Shown piece after piece: positions 13,883-20,641 of a stretch of DNA of 38,845 bases. The notes beneath the pieces were generated by a model. That model saw nothing but the letters and a program-made list of their open reading frames with translations. It did no database searches and was not told the DNA's origin. Source of the stretch: Flavobacterium hydatis. GTDB taxonomy: Bacteria > Bacteroidota > Bacteroidia > Flavobacteriales > Flavobacteriaceae. The position numbers and the translations under genes are program-made. The stretch lies in assembly GCF_000737695.1 (NCBI RefSeq), contig NZ_JPRM01000044.1:1-38845 (forward strand). Reading direction: 5' to 3'. How positions within the stretch are numbered: position 1 is the stretch's first letter; each line of letters starts with the position of its first letter.

Positions 13883-16234
13883 ATGACTAAAAATATCTTT
13901 GCAATTGCTTTATTGGTTTTTTCAATATCAGGTAAAAGTCAAAACTTGAAGTTGGAAGAAATCATGAAAGGTGATTCTTTTGTTGGGGTTCAACCGACCA
14001 ATCAACATTGGAGTTTGGATGGGAAAAAGGTTTACTTCGATTGGAATCCAAATAAGGAATTAGGTTTAAGTACTTACTATTGGGAAAAAGGAATGACCAA
14101 ACCAGTATTGGCTCAGCCAAAAGAAGCCGCTTTTTCGCAATTAGATTTTAAAAGAAATCCAACATCCGATATTGTTTATTATATTGATAACGGTGGTTTA
14201 TATTCTTATTCTATAAATAATAAATTTTTAAAAAAGATATTCCAGCAATCGAGTCCGATTTCTAATTTAGAACTAGGCTTTGAAGCTGGAATTTTGTTTT
14301 TTCAGCAAAATGATAATTTGTTTAAATACAATGCCAAAGAAGGAACGATTGTACAAATCTCAAACTTTAATAGTGGAGATAAAGCGGAGAAAGAATTAAA
14401 TAAAGATTCTTTCTTGAAAACGCAACAGAAAGAATTATTCCAATTTGTTAGAGATGCAGCAGCTAAGAAAGAATGGAATAATGCTAAAAAGAAAAGTGTT
14501 AAAACTGACTTTCCTAAAGGATATTATTATGGAAAGAAAGATGATTTTGCAAGTCTTAAAGTGAATCCAAACGGAAATTTTGCAACATTTAGTTTAATCG
14601 AAAAAGTAGATGTTAAGAAAGAAACAATGGAAGTTTTTATAACTGCCGATGGGTATAATCAATCGCCAGAAACGAAAGAAAAAGTTTCTGTAGATAACTT
14701 TGTAAAGACTAAATTCGGAATATATTCTGTTGCCAAAGATTCTGTTTATTTTGTCAACTTTTCTACTTTAAGTCATATTCAGGACGTTCCTAAATATTAT
14801 GATTCGTACGAAAATCTTAAGAATAAAGAAAAATCAGATAAGCTAATTACTGTTCAGGCTCCCGTTTATAATGCAAGTGGTTCATTGGCTATAGCCGAAA
14901 TAAGAAGTCAGGATAATAAAGACAGATGGTTAATTAGTCTTGATTTAGACAAAGGAACTTTTCAGGAAATAGAACATCAGCATGACGAAGCTTGGATTGG
15001 TGGACCTGGAATTCCTTCTTATGCTTTTGAATCGGGAACTCTTGGATTCCTTTCGGATAACGAAACTATTTACTTTCAATCGGAAGTTACGGGATATTCT
15101 CATTTATATACTTATAATTTAAAAACTAAAAAGAAAACACAACTTACTAGTGGTAATTGGGAAGTAAGGGATGTGGCTTTATCAAAAGATAAAAAGACTT
15201 TTTATTTAACCACAAATACAACTCATCCGGGTAATAGAAATTTTTATAAACTGGCTGCAGCCAATGGTGTCCTTGAACCGATTTTGACCAAAGATGGTGC
15301 TCATGAAGTAAGTTTGTCTCCAGATGAGAAAACATTATTGGTACGTTATTCTTATAAAAACAAACCTTGGGATTTATATATTGGCGAGAATAAAAAGAAT
15401 ACAACGCTAGAGCAAATAACATCTTCGACTACTGAAACTTTTAAAAAATACCCGTGGAGAGAACCAGAAGTAATTACGTTTAAGGCGCAAGATGGTACGC
15501 CTGTTTATGCGAGATTATATACTCCAAAAGCAGAAACGTCTAATAAAGCAGCTGTATTATTTGTTCATGGAGCAGGTTATTTACAAAATGCACACAATTA
15601 TTGGAGTAATTACCACAGGGAATATATGTTTCATAATATGCTAACCGATTTAGGTTATACTGTTTTGGATATTGATTATAGAGGTAGTGATGGTTACGGT
15701 CGTGATGTAAGAACTGGAATATACCGTTTTATGGGCGGAAAAGATTTGTCGGATCAAATAGATGGAAAAAAATATCTAGTTGATAACTACGGAATCGATG
15801 CCAATAGAGTAGGGATATATGGAGGTTCTTATGGTGGTTTTATCACTTTAATGGGAATGCTTACAACTCCGGGAGAATTTGCTTCGGGTGCTGCATTACG
15901 TTCTGTTACCGATTGGGCTCATTATAATCATGGTTATACAGGTAATATTCTTAATTTTCCTGAAACAGATCCTGATGCTTACAAAAAAAGTTCACCGATT
16001 TATTTTGCAGATAACTTAAAAGGAAATTTATTGATGCTTCATGGTATGGTCGATGATAATGTAGAATATAAGGATATTGTACGTATGTCTCAACGTTTTA
16101 TCGAATTAGGTAAAAAGAATTGGAGTCTTTCGTCATTTCCTGTAGAAGCACATGGATTTAAAGAAACCTATTCTTGGATTGATGAATACGACAGAATCCT
16201 GAATTTATTTAACGCGACACTTTTGAAGAAGTAA
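13883..16234 (+). CDS. Secreted S9 family peptidase (DPP-IV/prolyl oligopeptidase-like), 783 aa
   Basis: This is a serine exopeptidase-type enzyme expected in the periplasm or at the cell surface, releasing dipeptides from peptide N-termini. It has a signal peptide (MTKNIFAIALLVFSISGKSQ), then a DPP-IV-like beta-propeller (about 40-510) with many WD/kelch-like strands. The alpha/beta-hydrolase domain (about 530-783) carries the nucleophile motif GGSYGGF (S649), the acid in GMVDDNVEYKD (D724 or D725) and the base in VEAHGF (H757), so the triad is complete. The length is typical of DPP-IV homologues. It has its own -7 box and is followed by a repeat element and a terminator. The exact bond specificity is not certain. 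Confidence 0.93.
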   Translation: MTKNIFAIALLVFSISGKSQNLKLEEIMKGDSFVGVQPTNQHWSLDGKKVYFDWNPNKELGLSTYYWEKGMTKPVLAQPKEAAFSQLDFKRNPTSDIVYYIDNGGLYSYSINNKFLKKIFQQSSPISNLELGFEAGILFFQQNDNLFKYNAKEGTIVQISNFNSGDKAEKELNKDSFLKTQQKELFQFVRDAAAKKEWNNAKKKSVKTDFPKGYYYGKKDDFASLKVNPNGNFATFSLIEKVDVKKETMEVFITADGYNQSPETKEKVSVDNFVKTKFGIYSVAKDSVYFVNFSTLSHIQDVPKYYDSYENLKNKEKSDKLITVQAPVYNASGSLAIAEIRSQDNKDRWLISLDLDKGTFQEIEHQHDEAWIGGPGIPSYAFESGTLGFLSDNETIYFQSEVTGYSHLYTYNLKTKKKTQLTSGNWEVRDVALSKDKKTFYLTTNTTHPGNRNFYKLAAANGVLEPILTKDGAHEVSLSPDEKTLLVRYSYKNKPWDLYIGENKKNTTLEQITSSTTETFKKYPWREPEVITFKAQDGTPVYARLYTPKAETSNKAAVLFVHGAGYLQNAHNYWSNYHREYMFHNMLTDLGYTVLDIDYRGSDGYGRDVRTGIYRFMGGKDLSDQIDGKKYLVDNYGIDANRVGIYGGSYGGFITLMGMLTTPGEFASGAALRSVTDWAHYNHGYTGNILNFPETDPDAYKKSSPIYFADNLKGNLLMLHGMVDDNVEYKDIVRMSQRFIELGKKNWSLSSFPVEAHGFKETYSWIDEYDRILNLFNATLLKK

Positions 16235-16242
16235 GTTTCTTA

Positions 16243-16334
16243 GTATTCAGTCTCAGTTTTCAGTGGCAGTTTCCATGCTGAACGAAAACTGTGACTGGTA
16301 CTGAGACTGAAAACTGAATACCGACACTGAAAAC
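16243..16334. repeat. ACTG/CAGT-type intergenic element, richest copy
   Basis: The left arm begins GTATTCAGTCTCAGTTTTC and the right arm has GGTACTGAGACTGAAAACTG then AATAC. The two are long imperfect inverted copies of each other, made of reiterated CAGT/ACTG words. It starts 9 bp after the peptidase stop and ends just before the terminator. It matches the element at 11121-11240. Confidence 0.7.
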
Positions 16335-16341
16335 CGCGTAT

Positions 16342-16371
16342 AAAAAAAGAATCTGAATAGATTCTTTTTTT
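16342..16371 (+). terminator. S9 peptidase terminator
   Basis: AAAAAAAGAATC (16342-16353) pairs with GATTCTTTTTTT (16360-16371) around a 6-nt loop, with the T tract in the stem. Its right arm lies where the purC -33 element would be. Confidence 0.85.
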
Positions 16372-16385
16372 ATTTTAATTAGTTT

Positions 16386-16393
16386 TAAATTTG
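16386..16393 (+). promoter_or_regulatory. purC -7 promoter box
   Basis: TAAATTTG is a perfect TAnnTTTG match, 40 bp before the purC ATG. The -33 position falls in the terminator arm (ATTC, not TTTG). I saw no recognisable purine riboswitch in the 40-nt leader, which is simply A/C-rich (ACAACACAACAC). Confidence 0.55.
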
Positions 16394-16433
16394 CATTCAT
16401 AAAACACGAAACAACACAACACAACAAATAATA

Positions 16434-17384
16434 ATGAGCAATACAATTACAACTACTAATTTTAATTTTCCTAATCAGAAATCGGTTTATCGCGGAAAAG
16501 TTAGAGAAGTTTATAATATTAATGATGAACTTTTGGTTATGGTTGCTACAGACAGGCTTTCGGCTTTTGATGTAGTTTTACCAAAAGGTATTCCTTATAA
16601 AGGACAAATCTTAAACCAGATTGCAACTAAATTTATGGAGCTTACTCAAGATATTGTTCCTAATTGGTTAATTGCAACACCAGATCCAAACGTAGCTGTA
16701 GGACATTTATGTGATCCTTTTAAAGTAGAAATGGTTATTCGTGGTTATGTTTCAGGTCATGCTGCTCGTGAGTATGCTGCTGGAAAAAGACAAATCTGTG
16801 GAGTAACAATGGCTGAAGGTTTAAAAGAAAATGATAAATTTCCTGAGCCTATTATAACGCCAACTACAAAAGCTGATAACGGTTCTCATGACGAAGATAT
16901 TTCTCGTGAAGATATTTTGGCAAAAGGAATTGTTTCTGAAGAAGATTATTTGGTTTTAGAAAAATATACCAGAGCTTTATACCAGAGAGGAACTGAGATT
17001 GCTGCAAGTCGCGGATTAATTTTAGTAGATACTAAATATGAGTTTGGAAAAACTAAAGAGGGAGTAATTGTTTTAATAGACGAAATTCATACTCCAGATT
17101 CATCTCGTTATTTTTATGCTGATGGATACCAAGAGAGACAAGATAAAGGCGAAGAGCAAAAACAATTATCAAAAGAGTTTGTTCGTCGTTGGTTAATCGA
17201 AAATGGTTTTCAAGGACAAGACGGACAACAAATTCCTGATATGACTGATGCTTATATTGAATCTGTATCTGAGCGTTATATCGAATTATACGAAAACATC
17301 CTTGGAGAAAAATTCGTTAAAGCCGATATCAATAATATTGACCAACGTATCGAGAAGAATGTAATAGCTTATTTGAGTAAATAA
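16434..17384 (+). CDS. purC: Phosphoribosylaminoimidazole-succinocarboxamide synthase
   Basis: PurC (SAICAR synthetase) joins CAIR and aspartate using ATP in purine biosynthesis in the cytoplasm. The 316-aa product has the ATP-grasp-like opening YRGKVREVYNI, then TDRLSAFDVVLPKGIPYKG, VIRGYVSGHAAREYAAGKRQ, and the late LVDTKYEFG and IDEIHTPDSSRYF motifs. It is of the longer class (about 300+ aa) common in Bacteroidetes and yeast, compared with about 240 aa in E. coli. It is a single gene rather than part of a pur operon here. It has a promoter box at 16386-16393 and an 18-bp terminator. Confidence 0.97.
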   Translation: MSNTITTTNFNFPNQKSVYRGKVREVYNINDELLVMVATDRLSAFDVVLPKGIPYKGQILNQIATKFMELTQDIVPNWLIATPDPNVAVGHLCDPFKVEMVIRGYVSGHAAREYAAGKRQICGVTMAEGLKENDKFPEPIITPTTKADNGSHDEDISREDILAKGIVSEEDYLVLEKYTRALYQRGTEIAASRGLILVDTKYEFGKTKEGVIVLIDEIHTPDSSRYFYADGYQERQDKGEEQKQLSKEFVRRWLIENGFQGQDGQQIPDMTDAYIESVSERYIELYENILGEKFVKADINNIDQRIEKNVIAYLSK

Positions 17385-17405
17385 TATTTTATTTTACAAT
17401 TGATT

Positions 17406-17446
17406 AAAACAAAACCCGCAATTTAAAATTGCGGGTTTTGTTTTTT
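17406..17446. terminator. Bidirectional terminator, 18-bp perfect stem
   Basis: AAAACAAAACCCGCAATT (17406-17423) pairs perfectly with AATTGCGGGTTTTGTTTT (17427-17444) around a TAA loop. It lies between convergent purC and the SRPBCC gene and can serve both, with T tracts on both strands. Confidence 0.93.
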
Positions 17447-17449
17447 ATA

Positions 17450-17995
17450 TTACTGTGGGCCTTCTTGAATTATTTTTAAATTCTGAAGTCCGGTTTCTAG
17501 TTGTTCTCCAAGCATCTGATCCATATTCATAAAGGCAAGCATTAAATTCATAGGATATGGTGATCTACCATCAAATCCCCATTTTACTTTGGTTTGCGTA
17601 GGAGTAATTGCCTCAGTTGTCATATAAGCCATATCGGTAGATTCAAAAGGAACTTTAAAACGAAGTTCAAACTCCAAACGTTCTCCTGGAACAATTTTTT
17701 TTATTTCTTGTTCTCCTTTACCTACGTTTTTGTTTGTACTATCCCAAGCCGATATTGCACCAACTGTTCCATCGGTTCCTGTAAAAGTTTTTTTCATTGC
17801 TGGATCTAACTTGGCCCAAACGCTAAAATTATCTTGATTTTTTAAATACTTCACATAATTAAAGATACTATCTTTTGGTTTATTGATTGTGACATCTCTT
17901 TCTACATGATATTCATTTGGTAAAAATAGAGCGACTATTAGCGCTAGAATTACAATACTTAAAATTGCGAGAAGAATTTTTTTGATAATTTTCAT
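17450..17995 (-). CDS. Membrane-anchored SRPBCC-fold protein, 181 aa
   Basis: This is a START/SRPBCC (polyketide cyclase-like) protein with one N-terminal membrane helix (about 7-23, MKIIKKILLAILSIVILALI). The soluble domain starts HVERDVTINKPKDSIFNYV, the usual SRPBCC opening, and has the family pattern NFSVWAKLDP. It continues with VKWGFDGRSPYPMNLMLAFM before a C-terminal helix. These proteins bind hydrophobic ligands; the ligand here is unknown. I chose the start at 17995 because the upstream in-frame codons overlap the end of the DUF1801 gene and do not look like a signal sequence. It is the second gene of a minus-strand pair, 25 bp after the DUF1801 gene. Confidence 0.85.
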   Translation of the reverse strand: MKIIKKILLAILSIVILALIVALFLPNEYHVERDVTINKPKDSIFNYVKYLKNQDNFSVWAKLDPAMKKTFTGTDGTVGAISAWDSTNKNVGKGEQEIKKIVPGERLEFELRFKVPFESTDMAYMTTEAITPTQTKVKWGFDGRSPYPMNLMLAFMNMDQMLGEQLETGLQNLKIIQEGPQ

Positions 17996-18020
17996 AAATT
18001 TAAAATTAAGTGGTTTATAA

Positions 18021-18488
18021 TTATTTTGACTGTTTGTACTTAAACTGTGATTCATAGCAATTAATCCAATCTTCAACAGACATTTTTTGTACCAGTTGAG
18101 CTATTAAATCAAATGGTATATCATCCATTTTTTTAAATCGAATACAACTTTTCCCCATGTCTAATTTTTGTTTGCAATATTTAGGATATTCAGAAACAAA
18201 CCATTCTAGTAATTCTGGTTTTGCATAAATTCCCATATGGTATAATGCAATAAAGTTTTTCTGAGATGCTATGTTTATAAATGGTAAAGGTAATTTTGGG
18301 TTGCAATGGTAACCTGCTGGATAAATAGAATGTGGTACGAGATAACCCAACATTCCGTAACTCAATTCTTCAGTAAAACCTTCAGGAAGATTATTAAGTA
18401 TTGCTTCGCGAAGTTTAAGAAATGATGGTTTTCTTTCTTCAGGAAGAGATGTTAAATATTCTTCGATTGTAGTTGCTGATGACTGCAT
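18021..18488 (-). CDS. DUF1801 domain-containing protein (YdhG-like), 155 aa
   Basis: This is a small cytoplasmic protein of the DUF1801/YdhG-like fold, related to frataxin-like iron-binding proteins by structure but without an established function. Family features are TIEEYLTSLPEERKPSFLKL at the start, EELSYGMLGYLVP, then NFIALYHMGIYAKPELLEWF and GKSCIRFKKMDDIP near the end. It is upstream of and co-directional with the SRPBCC gene and probably co-transcribed with it; in Bacteroidetes both families are often found near AHSA1-type proteins. No clear -7 box is visible. Confidence 0.88.
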   Translation of the reverse strand: MQSSATTIEEYLTSLPEERKPSFLKLREAILNNLPEGFTEELSYGMLGYLVPHSIYPAGYHCNPKLPLPFINIASQKNFIALYHMGIYAKPELLEWFVSEYPKYCKQKLDMGKSCIRFKKMDDIPFDLIAQLVQKMSVEDWINCYESQFKYKQSK

Positions 18489-18586
18489 TTTTTAGTTTTT
18501 AATGTAAAGTTAAATAAAATTTAGTGTTCTGAATTTTAATTGCTTATAAAATAAAAGAGGGTGTTTTAAATTATTTTTATATAAGA

Positions 18587-18616
18587 TGCAACCTTTTGAT
18601 TCTTTTTGTCGTCTTA
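18587..18616 (+). promoter_or_regulatory. Putative ECF sigma-factor promoter of the first ankyrin gene
   Basis: TGCAAC (18587-18592), 17 nt, then CGTCTTA (18610-18616). This resembles the ECF pattern AAC-N16/17-CGTC. It aligns with similar elements before the other two ankyrin genes. The predicted leader would be about 90 nt. Confidence 0.5.
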
Positions 18617-18680
18617 CTAAATATATGAAATAATTTTTGTTCAATAAATATTGTTGTAGAAAATAGAGTTTCATATATAA

Positions 18681-18711
18681 TCATCAATAATCAATCAAAA
18701 AAAGAATCATC
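18681..18711 (+). other. TCAATCA-rich leader of the first ankyrin gene
   Basis: The 31 bases before the ATG are reiterated TCATCAATAATCAATCA words with no Shine-Dalgarno sequence. The same wording precedes the other two ankyrin genes (19296-19327 and 20011-20058). The first codons (AAGTCAATCG) continue it. Confidence 0.6.
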
Positions 18712-19110
18712 ATGAAAAAGTCAATCGTTTATTTAGGAGTTGCTTTAGTCGCATTTGCAAATGTAGCGGTAGCATCTGGCACCAATACAAATTATAAATT
18801 ATTAACTAGCTCAAAGAATATCGTTCAGCAATATGACCGTAGCCCTCTTAATGTTGCGATTAGTAAGGGAGATTTTGAAACGGTGAAGAAGTTTATAGAA
18901 TATGGTGCTAATGTAAATAGAGTATTAGATGGTATGTCTCCTTTAATGGCTGCAGCGCGTTATAATCAAGTTGAGATTATGAAGTTTCTTGTATCTAAGG
19001 GTGCTGAACTTGATACTGAAAATGAGAAAGGTTATACTGCATTAAAGTATGCTGAGGTTTCTAAAGCTAAAGAAGCGACTACATTTTTAAAAACACTTCT
19101 AAAAAAATAA
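18712..19110 (+). CDS. Exported small ankyrin-repeat protein, paralogue 1 (132 aa)
   Basis: The signal peptide is MKKSIVYLGVALVAFANVAV, with cleavage likely near residues 21-23 (VAVASG). A short linker is followed by about three ankyrin repeats: SPLNVAISKGDFETVKKFIE (about 43-62, running to GANVN), then MSPLMAAARYNQVEIMKFLV (about 75-94) and YTALKYAEVSKAKEATTFL (about 108-126). The product should sit in the periplasm or be attached to the envelope and mediate protein binding. It is the first of three tandem paralogues with matching signal peptides and leaders. Exported ankyrin proteins in some proteobacteria are linked to oxidative stress protection, but no catalase or partner gene is next to it here. 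The function is unknown. Confidence 0.9.
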   Translation: MKKSIVYLGVALVAFANVAVASGTNTNYKLLTSSKNIVQQYDRSPLNVAISKGDFETVKKFIEYGANVNRVLDGMSPLMAAARYNQVEIMKFLVSKGAELDTENEKGYTALKYAEVSKAKEATTFLKTLLKK

Positions 19111-19128
19111 TTGTTGTTTAAGTTATAT

Positions 19129-19163
19129 AAAAAGACCTCAAGCCTAAATTTGAGGTCTTTTTT
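19129..19163 (+). terminator. Terminator after ankyrin gene 1
   Basis: AAAAAGACCTCAA (19129-19141) pairs with TTGAGGTCTTTTT (19150-19162) around an 8-nt loop, then T residues. This means each ankyrin gene is probably a separate unit. Confidence 0.9.
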
Positions 19164-19237
19164 GTTTAATAAAGATTTTGACTTTTTTGACAGGCAATTT
19201 TCTTTTTGAATAAAAAGTAAAAATTATTATTTAGTTC

Positions 19238-19266
19238 TGTAACATTTAGCTTTTTTGTAAGACTTA
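19238..19266 (+). promoter_or_regulatory. Putative ECF sigma-factor promoter of the second ankyrin gene
   Basis: TGTAAC (19238-19243), 16 nt, then AGACTTA (19260-19266). The -35-like half matches the element of gene 3 over TGTAACATTTAG. The -10-like half is a weaker match (AGAC rather than CGTC). Confidence 0.4.
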
Positions 19267-19295
19267 TAATTAACGAATTTGAAAGAATTCTAAAA

Positions 19296-19327
19296 TCATC
19301 AATCAAAAATCAATCAAATCAATCACC
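19296..19327 (+). other. TCAATCA-rich leader of the second ankyrin gene
   Basis: The 32 bases before the ATG read TCATCAATCAAAAATCAATC and continue AAATCAATCACC. They show the same reiterated TCAATCA wording as the leaders of genes 1 and 3. Confidence 0.6.
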
Positions 19328-19705
19328 ATGAAAAAATCAATCGTTTTTTTAGGAGTAGCCTTTATGGCTTTAACTCATGTTACACAAGCTTCAAATCTTA
19401 ATCACAAATCATTTACAAATGCCACATATATCAATAATGATATTAGCCCATTAAATGTTGCCATTTGTAAAGGAGATATTGAAACCGTAAAAAGACTTAT
19501 AGAATACGGTGCTAATGTAAATAAAGTATCGGGCGGCTTAACTCCCTTAATGACTGCAGCTCGTTATAATAAAGTCGAAATTATAAAACTCTTGATAGAA
19601 AAAGGAGCCAATCCTTATACTACTGCCGAAAATGGTTATAATGCTTTAAGATTTGCTGAGGTGTCTAAAGCGCTAGATGCAGTAGCTATTTTAAAGCAAT
19701 ATTAA
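19328..19705 (+). CDS. Exported small ankyrin-repeat protein, paralogue 2 (125 aa)
   Basis: The signal peptide is MKKSIVFLGVAFMALTHVTQ, ending with ASN. Ankyrin repeats follow: SPLNVAICKGDIETVKRLIE (about 39-58), LTPLMTAARYNKVEIIKLLI (about 71-90) and YNALRFAEVSKALDAVAIL (about 104-122). It lacks the charged tail of paralogue 1 and has a Cys in the first repeat. By eye it is more divergent from paralogues 1 and 3 than they are from each other. No strong terminator follows; the sequence after its stop has only an imperfect hairpin near 19728-19757. The expected location is the periplasm. The partner and function are unknown. Confidence 0.9.
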   Translation: MKKSIVFLGVAFMALTHVTQASNLNHKSFTNATYINNDISPLNVAICKGDIETVKRLIEYGANVNKVSGGLTPLMTAARYNKVEIIKLLIEKGANPYTTAENGYNALRFAEVSKALDAVAILKQY

Positions 19706-19830
19706 CGGTATATCTTTATTAAGTAAAACCTCTAACCCTCATTTTGTCTAGAGATTTTATCAATTCTAAAATTTAATTTAGTTGTTTTTAATCTACTGAT
19801 ATTTAGTTATTTATTTTTTTAAATTAAATG

Positions 19831-19859
19831 TGTAACATTTAGTTTGTTTATGCGTCTTT
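19831..19859 (+). promoter_or_regulatory. Putative ECF sigma-factor promoter of the third ankyrin gene
   Basis: TGTAAC (19831-19836), 16 nt, then CGTCTTT (19853-19859): this is the best spaced copy of the three. It lies about 200 bp before the ATG at 20059, much farther than in genes 1 and 2, and a second promoter box lies in between. Confidence 0.5.
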
Positions 19860-19976
19860 ATAGTAAGTAGTTTATTTTTAAATACAATAATTTAAAGTTG
19901 AGGTTCTAATTTTAAGTAAATGTTAATTATTGGTTAAAACAAAGTACCTTGTAAAGCATAATACCAAAATTAAATA

Positions 19977-19984
19977 TATATTTG
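19977..19984 (+). promoter_or_regulatory. Housekeeping-type -7 box before the third ankyrin gene
   Basis: TATATTTG matches TAnnTTTG, 74 bp before the ATG at 20059. Together with the ECF-like element upstream it suggests two promoters for this gene. A good -33 box at normal spacing is not visible. Confidence 0.4.
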
Positions 19985-20010
19985 TACAAGAATTAAAAAG
20001 CATTTTAAAA

Positions 20011-20058
20011 TCATCAATCAAAATTAATTATCAATCACCAATCAAAAAATCAATCATC
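20011..20058 (+). other. TCAATCA-rich leader of the third ankyrin gene
   Basis: The 48 bases before the ATG carry TCATCAATCAAAATTAATTA then repeated TCAATCA words. This is the longest of the three leaders. The reading frame stays open through it, but its translation looks like artefact (poly-Ile/Lys/Ser). Confidence 0.6.
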
Positions 20059-20442
20059 ATGAAAAAGTCAATCGTTTATTTAGGAGTAGCTTTAGTAGCT
20101 TTTGTTAATGTTTCTTTAGCTTCAAATTCAGTTCAGCATTCATTTGCTAATGACAAGATTATCGTTTCAACTTACGATTCTACACCATTAAATGTTGCTA
20201 TCAGCAAAGGTGACATCGAAACTGTTAAAAAGTTTATAGAATACGGCGCTAATGTAAATGAGACGGCAGATGGAATGTCTCCGTTAATGACAGCAGCTCG
20301 TTACAATAAAGTTGAAATTTTAAAAATTTTAATTGAAAAAGGCGCTAATGTTGATGCTAAAGATGAAAAAGGATACACAGCTTTAAAATACGCAGAATTA
20401 TCTAATGCTAAAGACGCTGTAGCAATTTTAAAACATGCATAA
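20059..20442 (+). CDS. Exported small ankyrin-repeat protein, paralogue 3 (127 aa)
   Basis: The signal peptide is MKKSIVYLGVALVAFVNVSL with likely cleavage after LAS. It is nearly identical to that of paralogue 1 at both protein and DNA level. Ankyrin repeats follow: TPLNVAISKGDIETVKKFIE, MSPLMTAARYNKVEILKILI and YTALKYAELSNAKDAVAIL. I chose the ATG at 20059 because it aligns with the paralogues and starts a proper signal peptide; the open frame extends 43 codons upstream through the leader. It ends 32 bp before a 16-bp terminator. It is probably exported to the periplasm; the function is unknown. Confidence 0.9.
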   Translation: MKKSIVYLGVALVAFVNVSLASNSVQHSFANDKIIVSTYDSTPLNVAISKGDIETVKKFIEYGANVNETADGMSPLMTAARYNKVEILKILIEKGANVDAKDEKGYTALKYAELSNAKDAVAILKHA

Positions 20443-20474
20443 TAACATTAACTGTTGTTTTAGTTTTATTAATA

Positions 20475-20513
20475 GAAAGACCGCAAATCTGAATTTTAGA
20501 TTTGCGGTCTTTC
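20475..20513 (+). terminator. Terminator after ankyrin gene 3
   Basis: GAAAGACCGCAAATCT (20475-20490) pairs perfectly with AGATTTGCGGTCTTTC (20498-20513) around a 7-nt loop. The T tract is short (within the stem). Confidence 0.85.
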
Positions 20514-20554
20514 TGGTTCTTGTAAGTTTGAATTTAGCATTTGATTAAAATCAA

Positions 20555-20596
20555 AAAAGCACCATTATAAAACTATAATGATGCTTTTCTTTTTTT
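20555..20596. terminator. Hairpin between the ankyrin array and the efflux operon
   Basis: AAAAGCACCATTATA (20555-20569) pairs with TATAATGATGCTTTT (20574-20588) with one C-A mismatch and an AAAC loop. It is flanked by A residues on the left and a long T tract on the right. It can act as terminator for the minus-strand efflux operon and as backup for the plus strand. Confidence 0.75.
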
Positions 20597-20641
20597 TGAA
20601 TTAATCTAATACCTCTTTTTTATATAATTGGATGAAATTTA

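Noticed and set aside
16394..16433. Riboswitch in the purC leader
   Set aside because: The leader is only about 35 nt of A/C-rich sequence and cannot hold a purine or other known riboswitch fold.
19930..20058. N-terminal 43-aa extension of ankyrin protein 3
   Set aside because: It translates the leader repeats, lacks a signal peptide and is not present in paralogues 1 and 2; the promoter boxes also lie in or just before it.
18681..20058. CRISPR-like reading of the TCAATCA repeats
   Set aside because: The words are too short and irregular, there are no spacers of constant length, and there are no cas genes.
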